Below are positions 33,411-41,929 of a stretch of DNA of 49,732 nt, one piece after another. Every line of letters begins with the position of its first letter. Position 1 is the first letter of the stretch. Where the stretch lies: NCBI RefSeq assembly GCF_001435895.1, contig NZ_AZFZ01000015.1:1-49732 (forward strand). Reading direction: 5' to 3'. The DNA is from Lentilactobacillus parafarraginis DSM 18390 = JCM 14109 (GTDB taxonomy: Bacteria > Bacillota > Bacilli > Lactobacillales > Lactobacillaceae). The translations under genes and the position numbers were made by a program. The notes below the pieces were generated by a model, which was not told where the DNA came from, did not search any database, and worked only from the letters and a program-made list of their open reading frames with translations.

Positions 33411-35285
33411 TTAGTGAAGTCCCTGGATCACTAACCGCTTATTTGCTGAAACAAAGTGGCCGTTCGTCAACTGATAACGCGTTGTTAAGTGATAATGAAC
33501 CAACTTTGCCACTTTAAGGTGGGCGTTCTGACGATCATGCTTTCCACGGTTCTTCAGGGAACTCGTTCGGTATTGATAAACACCGTGCTTGGCAATCACC
33601 GTGATCCGCTTATTCTTTGGCATGGTTTGATAGTAGCCATTCACAACGAATTTGTCATTGGCGGTAATGTAGCCAATCTTGCCAAACGATTTCGTGCCGT
33701 GATTCAGATCACGCACTTTGTAGCGCAAGGCGCCGCCATTTGAACGGGCATACCCCATGATTTCAAACATTGGCCGATTAGGGCGCTTTTGGTTTGGATA
33801 ACGCGCAATCCGCTGGTTCTTCGCGAACGTTGGGTGGCGATACATGTACAGACCTTTGATCCCATAAACAACGGCTCCCTTAACTTCCGCATAGTTTGAG
33901 ACCACCGTCGACGTCGAATTGTTCGGCGTTGGGGTCACTGTCGGCGTTGTTGCGCCACTATTCTGACTGGGTTGGGTCGTCGGTGTCGGATTAGTCGTCA
34001 CCGAATTAGAATTAGATCCAGATCCGGAATTGGCCGGCGTTACCGGCTTAACCCAGTTTGGAATCTTATCAAACATGAGATAAAAGTTACCAACGCCGTT
34101 TTTATCCAATGGCTGAAGGGTTGTCTTCCCATCAGCACTGGTAAATACCGGTGCCGGCGTAATCGGGTACGTATAGGCGGTTTCCAAAGTACCATCACTG
34201 GCATGCATGGCGGAATAGCCGTCATTCGTCGCTAAGTTCTTCATCAGCGGTGATAATTTAGATAGATCAATGTAGTAAGGTGATCCGGTATACCCAGTGG
34301 TTGAAAGCGTGCTGAGTTTTTGCTCCTGATCCTTGCCGTTAATGGGTTCGCCCTTATAAACGTCAAAATTATCAAAGAAGATTTCCTTATTGGCATCAAT
34401 CGTCGGCATTTGATTTTGAATATCTTTTAGCGGTGTATAGCCGGTTTTGGCCTGGTTCTGAGTGACCGCTAAGTACTTACCGGATAGATCAACCTTTTTG
34501 GCAACCCGAGCGTAGGCGGTGATAGGAATGAGACTATTGTAATTTTCATAGATATATGATTGATTCTGCACATGAAAGAGATGCGCACTATTTACATCAA
34601 CGTCGTTGGTATTAAGCGCGATTGAAAATGCATAGGTCGTGTGGGCCTTGAGAGTCCCCAAGACCTTCAAACACTCAACTTTAGACCAAGAAAAAGTCGT
34701 TCGATCAGGTTGACTGTCGTCATCGTCATCTTTCCAGTCGTGCTCATTCCAATTCACAAAATGGCCATACTCCCCTTTTCCATCAGAACTCTGAAGCGTC
34801 AGGGCACTATTATCAGCGTTATTCGTGATGGTAACCGGCCCGTGCGTACCACCAGTTTCTGCCGGTGTTGGTAAGGGATTTGGATCAGGATAATAGGGAT
34901 TCTGATAATTTGGTAACGTCAAAATCTCATCAACTTTATCATCATCCTTGTCTGTATTATCGGTAATTTCAAAATTAATTGTTAGTGGATGATTCGAATC
35001 AATGCCGGCCTTATCAATAATTGATGTGTCCGGCGTCTGACTTGTATCCGAGTTTGCTTAAGCGAAATTTGATTTTTCTCCGTTGCTCAACCCAAAATAA
35101 AGCTTATGTGCCAAGCCGTTGGCGTTAACGACTTGTCGATTTGGCACTTGTCCACTATCCATGAACGAATTCCCCGATGAATCCGCCTCCACAGTCACAT
35201 TAAATCCAATCGTTACCAAGAGAACGGTTAGCGCTGCCCAAAGCAGTTCGCTAACGATTGTATGAGATGGTCGATTATTTTCCAT
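33411..35285 (-). pseudogene. Secreted surface protein with C-terminal DUF5776-like domain, interrupted by TAA
   Basis: A single frame of 625 codons is broken by one TAA at 35058-35060, after NGEKSNFA. The first part (start ATG 35285, GGGGGTAAG site) has a signal peptide ending near VEA. After the stop the same frame continues ANSDTSQTPDTSIID through a large extracellular beta-rich region, a Thr/Pro/Ser linker (about 110-150 residues after the middle) and a C-terminal domain of about 160 residues. That domain has RYKVRDLNHGTKSFGKIGYIT and LTNGHFVSANKRLVIQG, as in DUF5776 modules that end lactobacillar surface proteins. The downstream frame alone would lack a signal peptide. CAA-to-TAA nonsense mutation is the simplest explanation. 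Confidence 0.82.
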
Positions 35286-35431
35286 AAACTTACCCCCATT
35301 ACAGTAAATATTGTATAAAGCATATCTACTATTCGCCCGGTAAATGATATAACCGGTTTATACAAGTTCATCCTAGCACTTTTTATTTATAGAAGTTAGC
35401 ATTTAAATTATCAATCACGAATGATGAAACA

Positions 35432-35466
35432 CAAAAAAACATGGCCCCCAAAAGCGGCCATGCCAG
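35432..35466 (-). terminator. ABC-F gene terminator
   Basis: GGCATGGCCGC..GGCCATG hairpin followed by TTTTTTTGTG on the minus strand, just beyond the ABC-F stop at 35485. Confidence 0.8.
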
Positions 35467-35484
35467 TTCAAACTATTCAAATCA

Positions 35485-37050
35485 TTATTCCATTTCACTC
35501 TTCGCCCGTTCACGCAAGCTCAACTTCTCAACGTTCAGTACTTTGTCAACTAGCCCGTCGTAGAAACTGTTCTCATGGCTGACGATAATGACGTTGCCGG
35601 GGAACCGATCAATCGCCCGTTTCAGAGCTTCCTTGGTTTCCTCGTCCAAATGGTTAGTGGGCTCATCCATAATCAGAAAGTTGCTTGGGACAAATTCCAT
35701 CATGGCCAGCTTAACCTTGGTCTGCTCACCACCAGAAAGCTCGTGAATCGGCTTCATGGCGTTTTCGGCATCCAGACCACATTTGGCCAACTTGGTCCGA
35801 ATGGTCCGCTGACTTAATTTCGAATACTTATCCGAAATAATCTGCATCGGCGTCATTCGATTGTTATCCCAGGTTAAATCCTGACTAAAGTAATTCAGAA
35901 TCGCTGACGGGGAGAACTTGGCGGTCCCACCCTTTGCCGGCAGCTGGTTCAAAATGGTCTTAATCAACGTTGACTTACCAACCCCGTTAAAACCACTAAA
36001 GCCAACCTTTTCGCCCATCGAAATCGTGAAGGTCACCGGTGCCAGAAGCGGCTTGTTATACCCAACTGACAGCTTATCGACCGTCAAGGCTTCGTGAGAA
36101 CCGGTATCTTCATACGGAAAGTTGAAGCTGGCTGAAATGTTCGTCGAAGGCGGATCGATCTTGTCCATGTGGGCCAATTTCTTCTCCCGTGATTTCGCCA
36201 TGGTTGATTTGGATCCGGCCTTGTTCTTACGAATAAACCGTTCCGCCTTATCAATTTCAACCTGTTGCTTATCGTACTGTTTCTGCTGAAATTCTTCGCG
36301 TTCCTTGCGTTGGCGCATGGCTTTCTTGAAACTACCCCGATACTTGGTAATCTTGCCAAAGGCCACGTTAATGATACAGTTGGTAATTTGGTCCAGAAAG
36401 TCGTAATCATGAGAAACCACCATTGCGGCTCCCTGAAAGTTGTTCAGATAATCCACTAACCAAGTGATCTGATTAACGTCCAAATAGTTGGTGGGCTCAT
36501 CCAGCAGGATGACATCCGGATCAGCTAGCAACATCTTTGCTAAAATAATCTTGGAACGCTGCCCACCCGACATCTTGCCAACCAAATGATCCCGGCCAAT
36601 GTTATCCAATCCTAAGCCGGTGATGGTCTGCTCGATGCGCGTGTCGATATTATAAAAGTCGCTGGAATCCAGGATATCCTGGAGCTTGCCAGCCCGCTCC
36701 AATAATTTATCGTCAGCATTCTTCGCGTAGTCGTTATAAAGTTGGTTCAGCTGATCGCTGGTTTTGTATAAATCCGCAAACGCCGTTCTTAAAAAGTCGA
36801 TCAGGGTTTTATCCCCATCGACATCGGCATATTGGTCCAAGTAACCAATCTTAATGTTCTTCTGCCACTTAATGTCGCCGGAAAGGGGCAGTTCGCTTCC
36901 GGTGATGATCTTAATAAGCGTTGATTTACCAACCCCGTTCTGACCGACGACGCCCATGTGTTCACCCTTTTCCAGCGTGAATTCGGCGTCCTTGTACAAA
37001 TCTTTCTCGGCAAAACTCATTGAAAGATTTGAAACTGATAGTAATGGCAA
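35485..37050 (-). CDS. ABC-F family ATPase (ribosome-associated)
   Basis: A soluble protein of about 521 residues with two ABC domains in tandem and no membrane helices. Domain 1: GQNGVGKST, MSGGQRSK, ILLDEPTNYLD. A basic linker of about 80 residues follows (KAMRQRKEREEFQQKQYDKQQ), the P-site interaction motif typical of ABC-F. Domain 2: GFNGVGKST, LSGGEQTK, LIMDEPTNHLD. Members bind the ribosomal E site to rescue or regulate translation, and some confer antibiotic protection; the subgroup is not clear here. The start is TTG 37050, six bases after GAGGTG; GTG 37059 would lie in that site. Confidence 0.9.
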   Translation of the reverse strand: MPLLSVSNLSMSFAEKDLYKDAEFTLEKGEHMGVVGQNGVGKSTLIKIITGSELPLSGDIKWQKNIKIGYLDQYADVDGDKTLIDFLRTAFADLYKTSDQLNQLYNDYAKNADDKLLERAGKLQDILDSSDFYNIDTRIEQTITGLGLDNIGRDHLVGKMSGGQRSKIILAKMLLADPDVILLDEPTNYLDVNQITWLVDYLNNFQGAAMVVSHDYDFLDQITNCIINVAFGKITKYRGSFKKAMRQRKEREEFQQKQYDKQQVEIDKAERFIRKNKAGSKSTMAKSREKKLAHMDKIDPPSTNISASFNFPYEDTGSHEALTVDKLSVGYNKPLLAPVTFTISMGEKVGFSGFNGVGKSTLIKTILNQLPAKGGTAKFSPSAILNYFSQDLTWDNNRMTPMQIISDKYSKLSQRTIRTKLAKCGLDAENAMKPIHELSGGEQTKVKLAMMEFVPSNFLIMDEPTNHLDEETKEALKRAIDRFPGNVIIVSHENSFYDGLVDKVLNVEKLSLRERAKSEME

Positions 37051-37160
37051 TGTGTTCACCTCGTGTTTAAATTCTTCAGTCGATTGACAGCATACAATCT
37101 ATTACGTTACACGTTATTTCCCAGGACGTCAATCAACCGGTTAAGAATCCGCAAAAATTC

Positions 37161-37188
37161 TTTGCATCAATGGCGCATAGGATATAAT
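37161..37188 (+). promoter_or_regulatory. Promoter of the VOC-CPBP operon
   Basis: TTTGCA (37161-37166), 16 bases, TATAAT (37183-37188). The leader is about 29 bases. Confidence 0.7.
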
Positions 37189-37223
37189 GGGACTATTACA
37201 AAAGATAAAGGACGGATTCGTAA

Positions 37224-37574
37224 ATGAACATCAGAGAAATTGAATACATCACCATCCCCATCTCCAATCAGGAAGTCAGCCGCCGCTTCTACCACGAAGT
37301 GTTTGACCTGCCAATGATCACGCTGCCAAACGGCGATATGGGCGCTGACCTGCGAAAAATGTTTCTGGACTTTAAAGTGGTCGACCAGGTGACACCAATC
37401 TCGTTTGGCCTCATTGCCAAGGATTCAATGGCAGATATCAAAGCGCACCTCATTAACTATTTTGTGACCATCGTTGACGAACCCACCGAAAAAACAGAGA
37501 ACAGGAGAAACGTTAATTCAATCACGATTCTAGATCCTGATAAGAACCGGATTGAAGTGAACGAATTTAGATAA
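37224..37574 (+). CDS. VOC-superfamily (glyoxalase/bleomycin-resistance fold) protein
   Basis: A 116-residue vicinal-oxygen-chelate fold protein. Two beta-alpha-beta-beta units are visible: EIEYITIPISNQEVSRRFYHEVFDLPMI and the closing SITILDPDKNRIEVNEF. The usual first metal ligand, a His in the opening strand, is replaced (YITIPI), although the final Glu is kept, so a metal enzyme is doubtful. It is 1 base before the CPBP protease gene in the same direction. Function unknown; the family spans glyoxalases, dioxygenases and binding proteins. Confidence 0.8.
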   Translation: MNIREIEYITIPISNQEVSRRFYHEVFDLPMITLPNGDMGADLRKMFLDFKVVDQVTPISFGLIAKDSMADIKAHLINYFVTIVDEPTEKTENRRNVNSITILDPDKNRIEVNEFR

Positions 37575-37575
37575 C

Positions 37576-38253
37576 ATGTTAAACTACTATCCCATTAAAA
37601 AATCTTGGCAAATCGTCAAGTGGCTGGGCTTTCTGATCGTCTACCTGGCAGCATCCGGCACCCTCGAAGTGGCCGGGGATTACGCCAACAACCAGTTTGT
37701 TGCGCACCACATGCTGGGAATTGCCCTGATTGTCACCGCAATTGCCCTCTCGTTGATTGCCTGGCGTTACGGTCAGCAGCTTTCAGCCGCCAACCCCCGG
37801 CACTTTGGCCGAACGCGGGTCACTTCACAGCGAATTGTGCAGTTACTGGTCATCTTTATTTTGATGGTGGCCTTTCAAATGATATGGAGCTACTTGATTT
37901 CCAAGCATATTCTGATTACCCCGAACAACCAGAAAGCCGTCGAAGCCGATCAGTTAAAGTTGCCGCTTTGGAATGCCATTTTCTCAGTGGTCCTCGCCCC
38001 AATCTTTGAAGAACTTATTTTCCGCGGAATCTTTATGAACTACTTCTTTAATCGCGATAACCGGTTGAATAACGTGCTCGCCGTGTTAATCAGTGGCCTG
38101 CTGTTTGGCTTCGCCCACGAACTGAACTTTGATATTAATTGGCTCATGTATTCCGGATTAGGCTGTTTTCTTTCATACACCTACATGCACTTCCGGGATA
38201 TTCGTTACAATATTGCACTGCACTTTTTGAATAATTTTATTTCAATGATTTAG
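37576..38253 (+). CDS. CPBP-family intramembrane metalloprotease
   Basis: A 225-residue protein with about six to seven membrane helices and the three CPBP/Abi motifs. These are EELIFRG (EExxxR) near residue 149, FGFAHELNF (FxxxH) near residue 176 and HFLNNFIS near the C-terminus. These residues form the zinc site in Rce1-like enzymes. In lactobacilli such proteins include bacteriocin-immunity proteins, yet no bacteriocin gene is near. Here it is co-transcribed with a VOC protein. A strong terminator follows. Confidence 0.9.
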   Translation: MLNYYPIKKSWQIVKWLGFLIVYLAASGTLEVAGDYANNQFVAHHMLGIALIVTAIALSLIAWRYGQQLSAANPRHFGRTRVTSQRIVQLLVIFILMVAFQMIWSYLISKHILITPNNQKAVEADQLKLPLWNAIFSVVLAPIFEELIFRGIFMNYFFNRDNRLNNVLAVLISGLLFGFAHELNFDINWLMYSGLGCFLSYTYMHFRDIRYNIALHFLNNFISMI

Positions 38254-38261
38254 TTTTAAAA

Positions 38262-38322
38262 CCAAAACAGGGTTCAGACAACGTGAGGCTTTCCCACGAC
38301 ATTGTCTGACCCTGTTTTGGTA
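38262..38322. terminator. Strong bidirectional terminator
   Basis: CCAAAACAGGGTTCAGACAA pairs with TTGTCTGACCCTGTTTTGG, with an imperfect inner stem. It lies between the CPBP gene and the small membrane protein. Confidence 0.85.
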
Positions 38323-38348
38323 ACGAGAGAACGCTGAATTTGATACTT

Positions 38349-38363
38349 TAGTGATAATTACTA
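38349..38363. promoter_or_regulatory. Fur-box-like 7-1-7 repeat, near-identical to that at 12289
   Basis: TAGTGAT-A-ATTACTA differs by one base from the box before the Fur-family gene (12289-12303). It overlaps the end of the small membrane protein gene rather than a clear promoter, so function is uncertain. Confidence 0.35.
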
Positions 38364-38546
38364 TTTGTTTTGCCTTCGAAGCTTATAAAGAATTAAGGCA
38401 TATCCAGACAATACTAATCCAACACTCATCACGACAATACTAATCAATTTTTGTAAGGAGGTAGGATAGTCCCCAGAAAAAACAAGTCCCTTAAGACCGG
38501 CGAAAAATAGACAAATCCCTAATACGCCAATTTGAATGGGTTTCAC
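38361..38546 (-). CDS. Small two-helix membrane protein
   Basis: A 61-residue protein, mostly hydrophobic. Helices span about residues 5-24 (IGVLGICLFFAGLKGLVF) and 33-54 (LISIVVMSVGLVLSGYALIL), and the tail is basic (KLRRQNK), likely cytoplasmic. The start is GTG 38546, nine bases behind AAGGAGGG, a strong site that supports a real gene. No family recognised. It is isolated from its neighbours by a terminator on one side and an AT-rich gap of 177 bp (no gene seen) on the other. Confidence 0.65.
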   Translation of the reverse strand: MKPIQIGVLGICLFFAGLKGLVFSGDYPTSLQKLISIVVMSVGLVLSGYALILYKLRRQNK

Positions 38547-38723
38547 GTTTGCGTTCCCTCCTTAAAATTTGTGACCAAAAAATGATCTCTAGGCATTTTA
38601 AAAAATAATTACAATTTTGGCTAAAAAATAACAAAGTTAAATGTAGAAAAGAAAATTGGGATAAAGGGATAAACTGCTAAATTAATTGTTCCAATTTTTT
38701 TGACGAAACAATCACTTCTCACT

Positions 38724-39303
38724 CTACTCACTGATATAATCCAGTATTCGAAACATCACCCGCTGATTCTCAGCTGGCACTGGCGTCGCTAAAATATCGG
38801 CAGCCGTTTGTTTGAACACGGAGCCATCAATGTACGGAAAGTCGTTAACCACCATCTCACGCACATTATCAGGTTCCGGCTCAAAGTGAAACTGCAATCC
38901 AACCACCCGGCCAGTGCAAAGCCGTCAGCTTTTCCGGAATCCCGGGAATGATAGCCGATTGGCGATAGACCGGCGCCCAGCCGACTTCTTTGGCCGGGCC
39001 CTTTTTAACTTGATAGCCCAACGTCTTTGCGATTTGTTGGGCGCCAAAGCACGCGCCAAAGATCGGCTTGTTCTGACCTAATAACGTCTTAATCAACTCA
39101 CGTTCCGCCGGAATCCAAGGGAGGTCGTCATTTGGACTCATGGGCCCGCCTAAGATGACCAGCATGTCGGTTTCGGAAGCCTTCGGTAAGAAGCCAAATT
39201 GATAGGGATGGTAAACAAACAGTTCGTGATGATGGGTATGCGCCCACGCTTGAATGGATCCCGGTCCCTCGTTGGGGGTGTGCTGCAACACGTTAATTCG
39301 CAT
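38724..39303 (-). pseudogene. Class I glutamine amidotransferase, internal deletion
   Basis: A GMP-synthase-like type 1 glutamine amidotransferase gene. The first part reads to LTALHW and has LGGPMSPND and the nucleophile Cys in FGACFGAQ. The next residues expected, HxDTF and the following about 25 to 30, are missing. The sequence jumps at about 38905-38910 into another frame with VVGLQFHFEPEPDN, which holds the catalytic His/Glu. As read, the first frame ends at PGGWIAVSL. An out-of-frame deletion of roughly 80 bases is inferred. The start ATG 39303 (MRINVLQH) is about seven bases after a weak AAGCGGGA. The product would be inactive. Confidence 0.8.
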
Positions 39304-39355
39304 AGCCATTCCCGCTTTCAAAAAAATTAATTTTCACAGCCTGTCGGCACCAACG

Positions 39356-39718
39356 TTATTGACTGTTTGGTTGAGGCAGATGAACCCGGGCCTTCTTTGG
39401 AATCTTATTCCAATAGGTCCGTTCATACGAGGCAACGCCCTGGGCCTTTGACCAAAAGATCGTAATGTAGTGGCCCTTGGTAAACTTCTGGCCGCCATAC
39501 GTGCCAACCTCGAGATGTTTTGCCTTGCCGTTCTTATCGTATCCGGTAATTTCATAATAGTCGGTATCCGGATAACCCTTGGGGGCCTTTTCAGTATGAT
39601 CAAGCTTACCAACTTGACCATAGTAAGGTGTCTTGCTGTAATTGACTTGGAAGTAAATACCACCAATCACAACCAGAACAATGATCACCACAAGGGTGTA
39701 AAGGGTTCCTCTTTTCAT
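39356..39718 (-). CDS. YxeA/DUF1093 family protein
   Basis: A 120-residue protein with an N-terminal hydrophobic helix (about residues 5-24, LYTLVVIIVLVVIGGIYF), a signal anchor or peptide. The extracytoplasmic domain of about 95 residues has YYGQVGKLDHTEKAPKG and YYEITGYDKNGKAKHLEV strands typical of the YxeA (DUF1093) family. Members are small secreted OB-like proteins with no known activity. ATG 39718 lies behind AAGGAGTT, with its own promoter at 39759-39787. Confidence 0.85.
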   Translation of the reverse strand: MKRGTLYTLVVIIVLVVIGGIYFQVNYSKTPYYGQVGKLDHTEKAPKGYPDTDYYEITGYDKNGKAKHLEVGTYGGQKFTKGHYITIFWSKAQGVASYERTYWNKIPKKARVHLPQPNSQ

Positions 39719-39758
39719 GACGTGTTAACTCCTTCAATAATTATCTGATTTAATTTTA

Positions 39759-39787
39759 AGAATATCGATTATAAAGAAGGTTGTCAA
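39759..39787 (-). promoter_or_regulatory. Promoter of the YxeA-like gene
   Basis: Minus-strand TTGACA (39782-39787), 17 bases, TATTCT (39759-39764); leader about 35 bases. Confidence 0.7.
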
Positions 39788-39801
39788 TTAATTATAACCG
39801 C

Positions 39802-40986
39802 CTAATCCGCCGCCATTTTTTCCAGCCACGCTTCCAGTTTCGGATCATGAGCATGGATATACATCCCCCGAATTCCCCGTCGCAATAAAACGTTCAGCGA
39901 GTTGCGCAGGAGAATTTCCTTACTGGCTTCAAAATCCTTGCCCTGCAAATCCGAACGGTGCTTGAAAATTTCCACGTCGGTCACCTTACTGGGGTCAACC
40001 CCCAGGCGATGATCAGCGGTTAGGTAAAATGGCGGCCCAATGATAATGCCGATGTAGTTCAAGTCAAATCCCTGCACGGTGTAAATACTGCCAACTTCGT
40101 TAATCGTTTGCGGCTGCTCAGCCCACGGCGTACTGGTAAAGTTGTACTGATCCCACGGCAGGTGAAAATTCCCTTCATTAACGAGGTGCTTGCCACCATC
40201 AAGCGTCGAGGGATACCCACTGGTTGACGTCATCCGTGACAGGCCGTAGCGGTTGTTTTTCTTGATAATCGTTTGAAATAGTTTCTCGGCATCAGCGAAC
40301 ACCTGAAAGTCATACTGGCCGCCCTCGTCTGGAACCGGGCCAATGACATCCCCGTCGACGAAGTGATCCAACCAGTCCATGAGCTTTGGTCCGGCCTGCA
40401 TCCGGAACTGTTCCTTCAAGTGCACAAAGTCATGGGGGTACGGTTCAATGAGCTTCAGTAGTCGATCCTTGGTCCAAAAGCTCTTGGTTCGCAAAACCTG
40501 ATGTGGATCAAACACCACAATGGTCACCTTACTGATATTAATGATATCTTTAAGCTGATTATCACCGTAGTAATTATTGTAGTGGTCCGGCTTACTCAGC
40601 AGTAAATGGGCCTCATCAATGACCGTTAAATTGACCGTTTTCCCCTGTTTATGAACCTTGTTAATGAAGCTGGTCGGCCGCTGGTAATACTTTTTGAGCA
40701 TGTGCGGCGTTTCCCCGGCCAATTCTCGGTAAACTTTCAGAAGTTCCGGATGGTTCACTAAAAAGTATGCGTCGTCAACGGTTTGGGCAAGCTCGGTAAA
40801 TAGCTGGTTTAAAATCAAGCTTTTACCGGTCCCGGCGTCCCCCATCAAAACAAACACCGCGTGACCGTCCTGGTTCAAATGATCCCGCGTAAAGGCGGTC
40901 ATCCGATCAAGAATGGTCTTTTGGTGCTTGGTTAATTCAATGTTTTTTGAAAATGCGTTCAGCGTATGTGATTCCAGTGATTGCAC
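39802..40986 (-). CDS. DUF2075 P-loop ATPase (Schlafen-like/helicase-related)
   Basis: A protein of about 394 residues in the DUF2075 family of P-loop ATPases related to superfamily 1 helicases. Walker A is GDAGTGKS near residue 50, Walker B VIDEAHLLL near residue 125, followed by KEQFRMQ and a C-terminal VGSIYTVQGFDLNYIG, the helicase-like motif with VQGFD. The likely start is GTG 40986, seven bases behind AAGGAAG. A TTG at 41007 overlaps the methyltransferase stop (TTGA) and is an alternative. It is co-transcribed with the methyltransferase. DNA or RNA unwinding is inferred from family only. Confidence 0.85.
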   Translation of the reverse strand: MQSLESHTLNAFSKNIELTKHQKTILDRMTAFTRDHLNQDGHAVFVLMGDAGTGKSLILNQLFTELAQTVDDAYFLVNHPELLKVYRELAGETPHMLKKYYQRPTSFINKVHKQGKTVNLTVIDEAHLLLSKPDHYNNYYGDNQLKDIINISKVTIVVFDPHQVLRTKSFWTKDRLLKLIEPYPHDFVHLKEQFRMQAGPKLMDWLDHFVDGDVIGPVPDEGGQYDFQVFADAEKLFQTIIKKNNRYGLSRMTSTSGYPSTLDGGKHLVNEGNFHLPWDQYNFTSTPWAEQPQTINEVGSIYTVQGFDLNYIGIIIGPPFYLTADHRLGVDPSKVTDVEIFKHRSDLQGKDFEASKEILLRNSLNVLLRRGIRGMYIHAHDPKLEAWLEKMAAD

Positions 40987-41003
40987 GATTCTAACTTCCT
41001 TTT

Positions 41004-41753
41004 TCAAAATGCGGATTGTTTTTGGGCGATCACTTGGATGCGCCGATAGTCAGCTTCCCAGTGATCCCCCCGCCACAAAATTGGTTTTAGCCGTGCTTCC
41101 ATATTATCAAGAATCTCATCAGCATTGGGCAATTCTGCCAAATCAGCGGCAAAAAATTGGCGAATCCAGTTTCGCAATCCCTGCCAGCCACCTTTCAAAA
41201 CCGTTGGCCGGGGATACTCGCGGGCCTTGACAATGATAAAGTGGCGCGTTTTGAGCAACTGCGTGTATTCCGGCACGCTCGGAAAGTAAAACGGTGATCG
41301 ATACCGTTTTCCAATGGCGGCAAGTTCAGTACCAAAAGCATCACTAATTGCCTTGATATTTCCCTGAGCCCCAAATTCACAAATCAGTCGGCCACCAGGC
41401 TTCAAAGCTAATTCAAGAATTCGCGTTAAGTGTTGTTGATCGGCAATCCAATGAAAGACTGCGTTTGAAAAAATCACATCATAAGAAGCTGGTGCAATTG
41501 GCATATGTAAAATGTCCCCTTGTTGAAAATTCACTTCCGGGAACTGGTAAGTGGCCTGATGAATCATCGCCGCTGACTGATCAATGCCGGTAACGCGATG
41601 GCCTAATTGCTGAATTTGATGGGTCAGCTCACCGGTCCCACACCCAATATCCAAGACGGTACTTGCTGAGCGCGGTAAGTATCCCAGCAGTGCTGAACCA
41701 TATTTAAACACAAAGTCGTGCTGATGATCGTACTGTTTGGCATTCCAATCCAT
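41004..41753 (-). CDS. Class I SAM-dependent methyltransferase (trans-aconitate-methyltransferase-like)
   Basis: A 249-residue Rossmann-fold methyltransferase. Motif I is VLDIGCGTGELT, the second motif has the acidic residue in VTGIDQSAAMI, and IFSNAVFHWI follows as in the Tam/COG4106 group. Its C-terminus ends RIQVIAQKQSAF. Substrate cannot be read; small acids are typical for the group. First gene of a pair with the DUF2075 ATPase, whose reading frame begins within or just after its stop. Promoter at 41784-41812. Confidence 0.87.
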   Translation of the reverse strand: MDWNAKQYDHQHDFVFKYGSALLGYLPRSASTVLDIGCGTGELTHQIQQLGHRVTGIDQSAAMIHQATYQFPEVNFQQGDILHMPIAPASYDVIFSNAVFHWIADQQHLTRILELALKPGGRLICEFGAQGNIKAISDAFGTELAAIGKRYRSPFYFPSVPEYTQLLKTRHFIIVKAREYPRPTVLKGGWQGLRNWIRQFFAADLAELPNADEILDNMEARLKPILWRGDHWEADYRRIQVIAQKQSAF

Positions 41754-41783
41754 TTTATCACCTCATAAAAGCAGAATGTCTTA

Positions 41784-41812
41784 ATAGTATTCTAATCATT
41801 TTCTAATGTCAA
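41784..41812 (-). promoter_or_regulatory. Promoter of the methyltransferase-DUF2075 pair
   Basis: Minus-strand TTGACA (41807-41812), 17 bases, TACTAT (41784-41789). Leader about 25 bases. Confidence 0.75.
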
Positions 41813-41929
41813 CGGCCTAAAAACAGCCATTTTCCGCGTTAATCACAAGCCGAACGGTTGCAATTCCCTGAAAATACCCTAATAATTAATACTAATAACG
41901 ATGGAAACTCAATGGATTGGAGGATCATC

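Noticed and set aside
33411-34922. Independent 503-residue gene starting at TTG 34922
   Set aside because: The same frame is open upstream to the TAA at 35058 and the signal peptide lies beyond it, so it is the body of a broken gene.
37576-38253. Bacteriocin immunity gene
   Set aside because: The CPBP motifs fit, but no bacteriocin precursor, export or regulator genes are near.
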